DNA from: Tuctoria greenei
Lineage: Eukaryota > Streptophyta > Magnoliopsida > Poales > Poaceae
Assembly: GCA_036927565.1 (NCBI GenBank)
Contig: JAYESD010000009.1
Coordinates: forward strand, 25,015,601-25,079,600
Direction of reading: 5' to 3'
Length of the DNA: 64,000 nucleotides
The notes beneath the pieces are model-generated. The model ran no database searches, was not told the DNA's origin, and saw nothing but the letters and a program-made list of their open reading frames with translations. Below, one piece after another: positions 22,646 through 32,991 of the stretch. Each line of letters opens with the position of its first letter. Position 1 is the first letter of the stretch. Both the position numbers and the translations under genes were made by a program.

Positions 22646-25600
22646 GCATACTCCTCCGGTGGATCGAAATGGGTGTTGGATAGCGGATGCACCAACCACA
22701 TGACCGGAGAGAGAAGCATGTTCATAGAGTATGAGGAGAATAAGGACCCAAGTGAAGGAATCTTCTTTGGGGACAATAGCCAAGGGAAAATCCTTGGCTC
22801 CGGTAAAATTTCTATCTCCTCATTACATACTTTATCAAATGTGTTGCATGTTGATTCTCTTGACTATAATCTCCTATCCATATCACAACTATGTGATAGA
22901 GGATATAAATGTGTGTTTACTAGTGAGGGAGTGAATGTCATTAGAGAAGGTGATGACTCGATAGCCTTTAAGGGAGTGCTCAAGGGAAAGCTCTATCTTG
23001 TGGATTTCACCGCGGATAAAGCTCAACTTGACACATGCTTAATGGCAAAAGCCAACATGGGATGGCTTTGGCATAGAAGGCTAGCCCATGTTGGAATGAG
23101 GAACCTTCAAAAGCTCCTTAAGGGTGAGCATGTTCGTGGCCTAAAAGATGTAGTTTTTGAAAAGGATAGGCCATGTAGTGCTTGCCAAGCAGGAAAGCAA
23201 GTAGGAGCTCAACACCCCTCTAAGAATGTCATGACGACAACTAGACCTTTGGAGTTACTCCATATGGATCTTTTTGGCCCCATTGCTTATATTAGCATTG
23301 GTGGTAGCAAGTATGGTCTAGTCATCGTTGATGACTTCTCTAGATATACTTGGGTGTTCTTCTTGCATGATAAAAGTGAAACTCCCAGTGTCCTCAAGAA
23401 ATTCCTAAGGAGAGCTCAAAATGAGTTCACCTTAAGGATAAAGGCTATAAGGAGTGACAATGGCACCGAATTCAAAAACATGCAAGTAGAAGAGTTCCTA
23501 GATGAGGAGGGCATCAAGCATGAGTTTTCCGCTCCCTATTCTCCACAACAAAATGGCATAGCCGAAAGAAAGAATAGGACGCTTATTGAGATGTCAAGGA
23601 CGATGCTAGATGAGTACAAAACATCGGACCGGTTTTGGGCAGAAGCGGTTAACACCGCTTGCCATGCCGTAAATCGATTGTACCTTCATCGCCTCCTCAA
23701 GAAGACCCCTTATGAGCTTCTAATTGGTAAGAAACCCAATGTTTCTTACTTTCGGGTCTTTGGTAGCAAGTGCTATATCCTCAACAAGAAGCCTAGGACT
23801 TCGAAGTTCGCTTCAAAGTCCGATGAGGGTTTCTTGCTTGGATATGACTCAAACACTCATGCGTACCGTGTGTTCAACAAATCCTCAGGAATTGTTGAAG
23901 TAGCACGTGACGTGGTGTTTGACGAAACCAATGGCTCTCAAATGGAGCAAGTTGATCAACATGCCCTTGATCAAGAGGAACCTCCACTAGAAGCTCTAAG
24001 GAAAATGGCACTTGGAGATATTCGCCCTCAAGAATCATCTCAAAGCCCAAGTGACCATCATCATTATGAAGTAGGTCAAATCCCCATTGGACAAGTTGAA
24101 GATCCACTAGAAGCTCCCCAAAGTGATAATGAGAATGAGGATCAAGGGGGAGGCTTGGATCAAGGGGGAGACCAAAGTGAAGAAGATGAACCAAGTAATT
24201 CAAGAGGTCAACCCCCGCATCCTCGTGTTCATCAAAGTGTTCAACGGGACCATCCCGTTGACAACATTCTAGGAGATATCACAAAAGGAGTGACAACACG
24301 CTCACGTGTTGCAAACTTTTGTGAGCATTTCTCTTTTGTCTCATCCCTGGAACCACATAAGGTTGAAGATGCCTTAAGGGATCCGGATTGGGTGGTTGCC
24401 ATGCAAGAGGAGCTCAACAACTTTGAAAGGAACAAGGTTTGGGAGCTTGTCAAGCGCCCCCAAGCTAATGTTGTTGGAACCAAGTGGGTGTTTCGCAACA
24501 AACAAGATGAGCATGGCGTGGTAACTAGGAACAAGGCACGACTTGTGGCAAAAGGATACTCACAAGTTGAAGGTTTGGACTTTGATGAGACATTTGCCCC
24601 CGTAGCTAGGCTTGAGTCCATTCGGATACTACTAGCCTTTGCTACTCATCATGACTTCAAACTCTACCAAATGGATGTTAAGAGTGCATTCCTTAATGGA
24701 CCAATCAAGGAAGAAGTTTATGTAGAGCAACCTCCAGGGTTTGAAGATCAAGACTATCCTAACCATGTTTACAAATTACGAAAGGCTCTTTATGGCCTCA
24801 AGCAAGCTCCTAGAGCTTGGTATGAGTGCCTAAGAGACTTTCTAGTTGAAAATGGTTTTAGGATAGGAAAAGCGGATTATACCCTTTTCACAAAACACTT
24901 CAATGAGGATCTTTTTGTGTGCCAAATATATGTGGATGACATCATATTTGGTTCCACAAATAAGGTGTTTTGTGATGAGTTTTCCAAGATAATGACGGAG
25001 AGATTTGAAATGTCCATGATGGGTGAGTTGAAGTTCTTTCTAGGATTTCAAGTGAAACAACTCAAAGAAGGGACGTTCATAAGTCAAACTAAGTATACTC
25101 AAGACATTCTAAGAAAGTTTGACATGGACAAAGCAAAACCCATTAAAACCCCTATGGGGACAAATGGACACCTAGACCTAAATGAGGACGGTCCAAGTGT
25201 GGATCAAAAGCTATATAGGTCTATGATCGGATCACTCCTCTATCTTTGTGCATCTAGGCCCGATATCATGCTAAGTGTGTGTATGTGTGCACGCTTTCAA
25301 GCAGCACCCAAGGCTTGTCATTTGACCGCCGTTAAAAGGATCTTGAGATACCTTGTACACACACCTACCCTAGGACTTTGGTACCCCAAAGGATCCAAGT
25401 TTAACCTCATTGGATATTCCGATGCGGACTATGCGGGGTGCAAAGTTGATAGGAAGAGCACATCGGGTACGTGCCAATTCTTAGGTCGATCTCTTGTGTC
25501 TTGGTCCTCCAAGAAGCAAAACTCTATTGCTCTATCCACCGCCGAAGCGGAATATGTTGCGGCCGGAAGTTGTTGTGCACAACTTCTTTGGATGCGACAA

Positions 25601-25882
25601 ACTCTTAGGGACTATGGGATTAACTTGCGTAAAATTCCACTCTTGTGTGACAATGAGAGTGCAATCAAGATAGCCCATAATCCGGTGGAACACTCTAGGA
25701 CCAAACACATAGACATTCGACACCATTTCCTGCGAGATCACTCAATGAAGGGAGACATTGAGATTTCGCATGTGAGGACGGAACATCAACTTGCGGACAT
25801 TTTCACAAAGCCTCTTGACGAGAAGCGTTACTGTGAGCTAAGAAGTGAGCTCAACGTGTTGGATTCTCGAAACGTGGTTTAA
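22646..25882 (+). CDS. pol: SIRE-like pol polyprotein: protease, integrase, RT, RNase H
   Basis: Open from 22646, with no ATG before the protease motif; the first conserved residues are KWVLDSGCTNHMTG at about 22667, so pol is probably made by recoding from gag, which is in a different frame. Domains in order: protease (DSG), integrase zinc finger (HRRLAHVGMRN ... CSACQAGK), integrase core with D (HMDLFGP), D (IRSDNGTEF) and E (NGIAERKNRT), a variable acidic linker (~24000-24250), RT with YVDDIIFG (24929), and RNase H (SDADYAGC, STAEAEY, CDNESA). About 1070 residues without a stop. All expected catalytic residues are visible, so this pol looks active. Confidence 0.95.
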   Translation, partial: AYSSGGSKWVLDSGCTNHMTGERSMFIEYEENKDPSEGIFFGDNSQGKILGSGKISISSLHTLSNVLHVDSLDYNLLSISQLCDRGYKCVFTSEGVNVIREGDDSIAFKGVLKGKLYLVDFTADKAQLDTCLMAKANMGWLWHRRLAHVGMRNLQKLLKGEHVRGLKDVVFEKDRPCSACQAGKQVGAQHPSKNVMTTTRPLELLHMDLFGPIAYISIGGSKYGLVIVDDFSRYTWVFFLHDKSETPSVLKKFLRRAQNEFTLRIKAIRSDNGTEFKNMQVEEFLDEEGIKHEFSAPYSPQQNGIAERKNRTLIEMSRTMLDEYKTSDRFWAEAVNTACHAVNRLYLHRLLKKTPYELLIGKKPNVSYFRVFGSKCYILNKKPRTSKFASKSDEGFLLGYDSNTHAYRVFNKSSGIVEVARDVVFDETNGSQMEQVDQHALDQEEPPLEALRKMALGDIRPQESSQSPSDHHHYEVGQIPIGQVEDPLEAPQSDNENEDQGGGLDQGGDQSEEDEPSNSRGQPPHPRVHQSVQRDHPVDNILGDITKGVTTRSRVANFCEHFSFVSSLEPHKVEDALRDPDWVVAMQEELNNFERNKVWELVKRPQANVVGTKWVFRNKQDEHGVVTRNKARLVAKGYSQVEGLDFDETFAPVARLESIRILLAFATHHDFKLYQMDVKSAFLNGPIKEEVYVEQPPGFEDQDYPNHVYKLRKALYGLKQAPRAWYECLRDFLVENGFRIGKADYTLFTKHFNEDLFVCQIYVDDIIFGSTNKVFCDEFSKIMTERFEMSMMGELKFFLGFQVKQLKEGTFISQTKYTQDILRKFDMDKAKPIKTPMGTNGHLDLNEDGPSVDQKLYRSMIGSLLYLCASRPDIMLSVCMCARFQAAPKACHLTAVKRILRYLVHTPTLGLWYPKGSKFNLIGYSDADYAGCKVDRKSTSGTCQFLGRSLVSWSSKKQNSIALSTAEAEYVAAGSCCAQLLWMRQTLRDYGINLRKIPLLCDNESAIKIAHNPVEHSRTKHIDIRHHFLRDHSMKGDIEISHVRTEHQLADIFTKPLDEKRYCELRSELNVLDSRNVV

Positions 25883-26103
25883 GCTCCATTCCTCATATCT
25901 TTGAGCCACATTTCGAACAAATCCTCTCTATGTCGATTTCTCCTCAAATTTGTTTGAGAAATCTATTTTCTTCAAGAAAATGTTCACAAGTTGTTCTTTA
26001 TTGACTCATAATCATGTTTGTCATGTTTTCCTTGATATACTCGTGCAAAGGACTTAATTCTATGGGCAAAACCCAAATACATTCTTTTAAGGCCCAGCTG
26101 AAC

Positions 26104-26722
26104 CGGACTAGTCCGCCCCTATGGCCGGACAAGTCCGGGTCAGACTAGTCCGCGGCTAGTCCGCGCACCGGACTAGTCCGGCCTTCCACCGGACAAGTCC
26201 GGACCCGGACTAGTCTGGGTCTGGTCCGCAGACCGGACTAGTCCGGCCCCTCAACCGGACTAGTCCGGCCCTTGGGGACTTAAACCCCCAGGCGGCCCAA
26301 ACCCCCTCTCTCTCCCTCTCATTTGCCTCTCAAACTTCCACACGCGCACAACCGCCCCCAAATCGGCGATTTTGCGCTCCAACCACCAAAACTCAACTCC
26401 AATCCGCGCATCGAAGCCTTTGGGAGTTAGGGATCACTTCCCCGCGCTCCATCTTCGAGATCCACGCCGATTTCGACAAATCAAGCGGATTTTTGAAGGT
26501 ATTTCACCGTTCCTCAAAAACTAGCCCCATTCTTGATTCTTCAAGTTTTTGATAGGAACATCTTCGTTAATGTTGTTCCATACATCCTTGCGATCATAGC
26601 CTAGGAGTATTGCGCTTTGATTCACAAATTTTTCGATGAATTGATTAGGGTTAGGGTTCTTCCTGTGTAACCCGGACTAGTCCGGCCACCAGGCGGACAA
26701 GTCCGGCCAGCGGACTAGTCCG
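26104..26722. repeat. Palindromes between pol and the third ORF
   Basis: Perfect CGGACTAGTCCG at 26104, 26169, 26234, 26256, 26673 and 26711, with several CGGACAAGTCCG or other one-base variants between. They flank a C-rich leader-like stretch (26280-26660). None lies in gag, pol or the third ORF. Confidence 0.95.
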
Positions 26723-26846
26723 TCCCTGGGGCGGACAAGTCCGGACTGCCCAGGGCAAACCCTACCTCTAGTTGGTTCTCGAGATCTTTTCGGCAATACT
26801 TCTTCTTCCTAGGCTCATATCTTCCTTCCTCCATCTTTTTCGCAGA

Positions 26847-28631
26847 ATGTCGAACTCCGAGCGCTCTCCTCCGCGTGTCCACCTCGAGGGGCGTACCAAG
26901 GCCCAAATTGCTGAGGCTCGGACTAAGGCTGCGCTAATTGAGGCGCAGAAGGCCTAGGAAGAAAGAAAGCTCAAGGCACTCGAAGCATCCAAGGTGGCTG
27001 CGAGCATTTATAATGAGGATGAAGCCATTGCTCGTGCCACCGCGGAATCCCTCCATGAGCTGAGGAAGAAGAAAAGAGAGGATAGGGAGGCCCACAACTC
27101 CAGGGCTGCTGAGGCCAGCGCTCCCAAGCGAAAGAAGCTCGTCACTGTTGGCGAGAAAGCAAAAGGCAAGGAGCCTGCCCAAGAAGAGGCTGCCCCTAGG
27201 GTCGAGCGCGACCCAAAGAAGGGCAAAGCCCCGGCTCCAGTCGAGCCGAGAAAGAAGAAGCCCTCCATCAAGGTGTCAGCCAAGAAGGCACTCGGAGGGG
27301 TTGTGATCAAGGAGAAAGGGAAGGCCACCTCTATTGGCCCCCTCGAAGTCCACACACCGGAAAGGAATCCCAACCGGCAGAAGGAACTGTCGGCCAATGT
27401 ATTTCATGGCAAGGGGTCTGAAAAGGCCAGGAGGCTGAGGGAAGAAAAGGTTTACAAGTATGAGAGGAGCACGGCCGATCCCAGATTTTGGTGTGACTTC
27501 CACTGTGATTATTACAGGCTAGTCTACCAACAGATGAAGAGGCCAGTGATAGAGGCTCAGTGGGTAGACTGGGACTACATGGCAAAGAAGGAGCACTCCG
27601 CTTTTGATGCCGTGATTGAAGCTGCCGAGCGCCATGATCTCAAGAAGATCATGGGCTTCAAATATGATTGGAATGTGGAAGTCATTCTCCAATTCTACTC
27701 CACAATCTACTTTTCAACCTCTGGTGACAGGAAAATCATCTGGATGACTCATGGCGAGCAATACTCTGTCACCTATGCTGAGTTTGCAAGGATCCTTGGT
27801 CTTGAGGCTCACATGGACCACGATATCATTATCTCGAACCTCAAGGCTGTGGATCGTGAAGAGTTGGCTTACATGTATCCAAGCCACCTCCCGTTTGATG
27901 CCGGACTCGCTCGAAACATCAAGCCATTCTACAGCATCATGAACAGGATCCTCAGGCGGACGATAGCACCGAAGGATGGCGATGCTGGGGTGATTCAAGG
28001 GAATCTGAGGCACCTTCTACTTCTGATCGATGGGGAAGAGAAGTTCAACCTCGTCGATTACATCTTCGACGACATCTTCAACATCTCGCATACTCCCAAC
28101 AGGGCGTGCGGGTATGCCCCCTACATCATGTGCCTTATTGAGAAGGTGTCGGGCGTGTCCTTTGTCAAGGATGTATCGCACCGACCTCTGCGCCCCCAGA
28201 AGCCGCCAAATGTGCCGGTGCCTCCTCGTCGCAAGAATGCAGATCCTCCGTCTCGCCCAGTGGCACCTCCTTCTCCGCCTCCGCCTCAGTCCATGAGTGG
28301 GTTCTTCAAGTGCTTCAAGGCCATCTTCACCTCGTGCCGGAAGCAAGAGATTCGCGCTCAGAGGGCACACAAGCGCCAAGAGAAGTATCTTAAGGCGGTG
28401 TGCGACAAGTTGGAGATCCCGATGTCCTCTCCGGAGGTGAGTGATGGGGAGATCACTCCTTTCCCCACCTTCACCGCCGATGAGCTCGCCCAGCTCCAAG
28501 AGGATGGAAGCTCCTCTCGGGCTGCTCCCTCGGCAAGGAACTCCGACGACGACGACGACGATGTCAATGATGAGGAAGACGTCGAAGATTCCGAGGCCAC
28601 GGAGATTGGAAGTGGCGAAGATGAGGACTAG
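26847..28631 (+). pseudogene. Third (env-like position) ORF of SIRE-like element, one stop
   Basis: ATG at 26847 opens a frame broken only by TAG at 26955-26957; the same frame then runs to 28631, with a downstream ATG at 26994. Without the stop it would be about 594 residues. N-terminal third: basic, Lys/Ala/Pro-rich, nuclear-signal-like clusters. Middle (27450-28180): a globular domain with WCDFHCDYYRLVYQQM, TVTYAEFARILGLE-like and NLVDYIFDDIFN motifs; this resembles plant transposon proteins of the Transposase_32 type (recalled, not searched). Then a Pro-rich linker and an acidic tail with a run of Asp. No signal peptide or clear transmembrane segment, so an envelope role is not supported. 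Confidence 0.75.
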
Positions 28632-29052
28632 CTCTTAGGTCTTAGCCTCCTCCCTTCTTTTCCTTTTTGGTGCCTTGATGCCAAAGGGGGAGAGTTAAGG
28701 GGGAGTTAATCTTTGTGGGTGTGTGTTGTGGTGTTGGAATTATCTTGTAACATATTTATGCTTTTACATTTGTGCAAGACTCGTTAATGTTGCTTACTAT
28801 CAATATATTGCTCTTATTGTCAATCTTATGAATGTATTGATGTCATTTATGTCTTGTCACAATTGTTGAGCACATCACGTAGGCACCCCACCACAACGTG
28901 TGTGGGTATGAAAGAACTCCTCCACCTCTTTTACTTGTTGCATACATTGAGGGGGAGTCATACATACGCACACATGTTATGAAAACCAAACTTTATACTC
29001 TTATTTGTGAAGGACTTAATGTGTTGTCATCAATCACCAAAAAGGGGGAGAT
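28632..29052 (+). promoter_or_regulatory. 3' untranslated region and polypurine tract of SIRE-like element
   Basis: Non-coding. The polypurine tract AAAAAGGGGGAGAT (29039-29052) abuts the 3' LTR and would prime plus-strand DNA. Similar GGGGGAG runs at 28685-28704 and 28950-28956 could be accessory tracts. Confidence 0.8.
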
Positions 29053-30710
29053 TGAAAGTGCATCTAGGTTCCCCGTGGGTTTTGGATGATTGATGACGAC
29101 AATTAAGTCGCTAATGAGCTCAGGTGATCTTAGCACAGGTATGGACTCAATTGGAGACGCAAACCCTCAAAAAGGAAAAGGAAGGAAACGGAGTCAACTC
29201 GAAGCGTAGAAACTAGGGTTTCTAGCGTGTTTGAGTTAGACTAGCCGTAGTAATAGGAGGGTGTGTGTGTCAAGTGCATTGAGATCAAGTTTGGGAGCTC
29301 AAAGTGGTTTAGAGGTCAAACCTAAAAGAAATGAGTGGTTGAGTGGTCTGGCCGTAGGGCCGGACTAGTCCGTGCAGGAGGCCGGACTAGTCCGTTCCTG
29401 GCCGGCCAAGTCCGTTTCTAGCCGGACCAGAAGGGTCTGACTGAGATCGGACTAGTCCGTTTGTGACCGGACTAGTCCGGGTAGCTGTGAGTGGGTTTTG
29501 GGGATGAAGTCACAAAACCACGGACTTGTCCGTTTTGGACCGGACCAAGAGGTCCTGAGTGAGAACGGACTAGTCCGCCCGTGGGGCCGGACTAGTCCGG
29601 GTTGGCTAAGATAAGGTGCTTCTATGGCTAAGTCTGGGAGGACCGGACTAGTCCGCCCTAGGGGCCGGACTAGTCCGTGGTCCTCAGACTAGTCCGTTTT
29701 CACCCGGAGCAGAAGGCTCTGTGTGTGATCGGACTAGTCCGGTGTTGACCGGACTAGTCCGTTCTGGAAGTGACCGTTTGAATTTGAAGTTTGGCGGGTA
29801 GCGTGACGATCGTGTGTCAGCTGTCGGGACCTGACAAAGGAGTCAGTGGTCCCCTAGGCCGGACTAGTCCGGGCCAGTGGCCGGACTAGTCCGCCCTTTT
29901 GCTGAAGTCAGCAAATTGGGGTTGGGACCTCTATAAAAAGGGGACCCCCGGCCTCATTTCAAATACCCTTGGAAAAACTCAAACCCTAGCGCCGCCACAG
30001 CCAACTTGGAGCACTCCTAAGCCTCTTTCTTGCCTACTTTCCCTCTAAAACTAATTCTTGAGTGGATTAGGGTTTAGTGAGGTGGAGAAGAGGAAGAACA
30101 TCGCGCTTGTGCTCCCGGTTTGATCTCTTGCACTCGTTGAGTCTTTGTGGGCTGTGTATTGAGTTTGTTTTACTGTGTTGATCATCTTTGTGGTGTGGGA
30201 GCCTCAGTTTGTGAGAAGCCCCAACGAACTTTGTAATCACCGTTGTGATTAGTGGAGAACCAAGTTAGGCCCGTGCGGTAAACTTGGTGAGGGAAGGGTT
30301 GTTGGACCCGGTCCTTTTGTGGACTCCTCAACGAGGACGTAGATTCCTTGTGTGGGATCGAACCTCGGGATAAAATCCTTGTCTCCTTGTGTTCTTCGCA
30401 TTTACTCTATTGATTACTTTGTTCTAGAGTTGATAGTCTTGTTTCATACTCCGCATTGCTACAAACTTGTGGAAACTTGACTTGCTCTTGTTTAGATTGT
30501 TGCTCAACTTGACTTAAACATACACTCACTCGTAGCATTGAGAAAATCCCCTAAAACTTGCTAGAAACATCTTTTTAGGGTTATTCACGCAGGCTGACCG
30601 GACTAGTCCGCCCCCTGACCGGACTAGTCCGCCCCCTGCAATTTAATCTCGTTTTATTGAGTCATTTGCAGGTCAATTAGCCTATTCACCCCCCCTCTAG
30701 GCAACTTTCA
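29053..30710 (+). repeat. 3' LTR of SIRE-like element
   Basis: 1658 bp, identical in length to the 5' LTR and differing at one base (29384 G, against A at 18971). It holds 14 perfect palindromes because that base lies inside one. It supplies the transcript end; its own TATA (29932) could drive read-out into the antisense gene region at 30716. Confidence 0.97.
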
Positions 30711-30715
30711 ATCCG

Positions 30716-32614
30716 GCTCGAAGGCCAGAACTGCAGCTACCTCTGGCTCTGAGGCCGGAGCGTCTGTCGTCACAGCATCCAAACCGGAGCTTCAACCTCC
30801 AGAGCTGGTGCCGCTGATACATCTTCATTCCCGTGGTCCGGCACTACCACAGGAGCTTCGGGAGATGAGTCAAGAACAACGACGGTTGGCACCGAAGCTG
30901 CCGTTACCTCAGCTACCACTTGGGGCGGTGCCGGAATTAGAGCCAGAGCCTTCACTTGTACAGCATTAGCTGCTGTCACAGGAACCGGAGCTTCAGCCCC
31001 TTTTTTGGATACCCTGTGGATGAAGGACGAAGAAACTCAAAATACGATTACAACAAAAATAACCAACTAAGGTAAAAAAGCAAATTTACCTTGGAAGACT
31101 TCCGCTCCAGCTAGCGCGGAACCTCTTCGCCGAACGCTCAGAGCCCGACCCAGTCGCAATTGGGGTAGTAACTTTGGAAGGCTCTTCGGAGCTTGCTGCT
31201 GCCGTCAGCTGTGTCTTGGTTGGGGCCTTCTTAGACTGGGAAGGACCCTCGGACCTAGAGCCCTTAGCTAGCCCCAGCGCTGGAGTCACCTGGGTGGAGC
31301 TGACATTCCGGGGAGACACCGATGCTAGAGTTGTCATCGCTGTCGAAGACCTCCCCTGCCGGGGAGAAGGAGCTGTTGTGGAAGGAGCAGGTCTGACGAG
31401 CCTCCCGTCAGAGTGCTTCAACTTCCTCTTTCGGCTGGAGGGCTCTGCCAACTCTTTGCCCTTGCCTATTACTTCAGCTCTTGGTCTCGGGACGGAAGCT
31501 CCTGGAATCACCAATCTAGTGGTTGGACGCCTCTCTACCTCACTGAGGTCGTCAAGCACCGGCACCTTCCTCCGGAGCTCCCTGTTGAACTCCGCCTCCA
31601 TGTTCAAAGGGAGGAAAGCTGCTGGCGGTGTTAAGTCATCGCCCTAGACCTCGATGCCATGCTGGAACTTCTTGAGATGAAGCTCCAAAGCAGAGCCTTC
31701 CAAATTGGACTTCAAACCAGTTTCAATCCGGTCATCGTCCATCATGGCGTTGAGGGCCCAGGCGAGCTTCTCCCTCTTCTTCAGCGGAGCCCATCTGTTG
31801 ACCAGGAAGTTGCATAAGACTATCTGGGGGGTCACCCCTCCTTCCACACATTGGCGGATCCTGGTCAAGGCAGGGTTGATGGCCTCTGACAGCACCGAAA
31901 CCTCACTCCAGGCGTCAGTGTCAACATTGGGAAGACCTTCAGGCAGCTCTAGCTTCTCGTGCTCCTCTGCTGTGACGATAATCCAATCCTTCTTCCAGTC
32001 GTCCCACTTGCTAGAAGGGAACGAACTCAAGTATTTGTAGGGGCATTTCTTGCGCTTCACAAAATAGTAGAAGCCAAGATACTCATTACTCTTACCGGTG
32101 GTGTGGATGGTGAAGAAGGTACGAAAAAGCTTGACGTAGGGGAGAATACCCACCCACATCTCGCAGAAGTGGACAAATGTTGACACAAGAAGAATAGAGT
32201 GTGGGTCAAGGTGGTACAACTGCAGACCATAGAAGTCAAACAGCATCAAGAGGAATGTTGAGAAAGGTGGCAGCAGTCCCACCATGGCGTACGCAGAAAG
32301 TACACCATGTCGCCGCCGCACTTCTTCTTGAACGGGAGCTCACCGGCGCGGACCAAGTGGTTGAAGGAGTCGCTGAACCACCCCATGTAGGTCCGCACCT
32401 TCTTCAAATCGTCATCGGTCGTGAGACGGCTCTTGCGGAGACCCAACTCCATCGCAGCACGGCGGGGCAAGAGAGAAAAAGCAAGCAAAAGTTTGGAGGA
32501 TTCGAGCGCAAGTTCAAATGAAGGCATAAGGAATCCCCAAACCATGCGCGCTTTCCTTCTTAAGTAAGCCCCCGCAACGCTTGGATGGAAACCGTAGAAG
32601 GGCCAAGGATACAA
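30716..32614 (-). pseudogene. Tat antisense gene, 5' half (gypsy-type transposon domain)
   Basis: Minus strand, beginning near 32614 or at a downstream ATG near 32450. Residues read from 32614 to 31644 form a conserved domain: LKKVRTYMGWFSDSFNHLVRAGEL, then after a frameshift near 32290 GLLPPFSTFLLMLFDFYGLQ and WDDWKKDWIIV. It resembles the family of putative gypsy-type transposon proteins (Transposase_28 type; recalled, not searched). A stop ends that frame at 31644; a Ser/Lys/Arg-rich segment follows (31607-31090), then a likely intron (31014-31089), then an Ala/Pro/Val-rich part to 30770. The gene continued at 18634 before the copia insertion. Role unknown. Confidence 0.65.
31014..31089 (-). 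other. Probable intron in the Tat antisense gene
   Basis: On the minus strand the donor AAG/GTAAAT lies at 31089-31088 and the acceptor CCACAG/G ends at 31014. Removal of these 76 bp joins the frame of 31607-31090 exactly to that of 31013-30770 with no stop at the join. GT-AG ends plus frame agreement make this more likely than chance. Confidence 0.55.
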
Positions 32615-32967
32615 TTCAAAAATTTCACCCTGCCAATGACAAGGGGGCCCGGGGCCACCCAGAAGATCAAGTCGAGGTGCTTACCCCAGGCCAACAGTTG
32701 TCATGATGAGAGGCGGGAAACACGAGGGCAGCGGCCTGACAGGGCGCGCAGAACTAATACGGTTTTCGTATTGAGAACCGGCTACCTTCAATTGCATGAG
32801 ATCCGCACACGCAAATGTCACCTGCCACGTCCTGAAGATGCCATGCGGCGATGGTTTAACTGAGAACCACACCCTCAACGGCACATGCAAAAACCCTTGA
32901 AGACACGACGCAGAAATCGAAAGATGGACCCACCTCCGACAGAATGACTTAATCAAAAAGGTCTCTC

Positions 32968-32991
32968 CCAGAGGTGGGCCCAGGGGGCAAC
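32968..32991 (+). promoter_or_regulatory. Polypurine-like tract of Tat-type element
   Basis: The G-rich stretch around 'gaggtgggcccagggggcaac' lies directly before the 3' LTR at 32992. It is not pure purine, so the functional tract is probably the AGGGGGCAA part. Confidence 0.5.

Larger units (their letters stand above)
18640..30710 (+). mobile_element. Young SIRE-like Ty1/copia retrotransposon, complete
   Basis: 12,071 bp with two LTRs of 1658 bp and perfect 5-bp target duplications ATCCG (18635-18639 and 30711-30715). Order: LTR, initiator-Met primer site, gag, pol (protease, integrase, RT, RNase H), spacer with palindromes, third ORF, polypurine tract, LTR. Integrase before RT marks Ty1/copia. 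The long LTR, long gag with coiled coil, and extra ORF after pol fit the SIRE/Maximus lineage. A base-by-base reading of the LTRs finds a single difference (A at 18971, G at 29384), so insertion is very recent. Confidence 0.95.

Noticed and set aside
28017..28499. Minus-strand 160-codon frame in the SIRE third ORF
   Set aside because: Shadow of the longer plus-strand ORF.
26847..28631. Third ORF as a true envelope protein
   Set aside because: No signal peptide or convincing transmembrane helix; the domain looks like a plant transposon protein instead.
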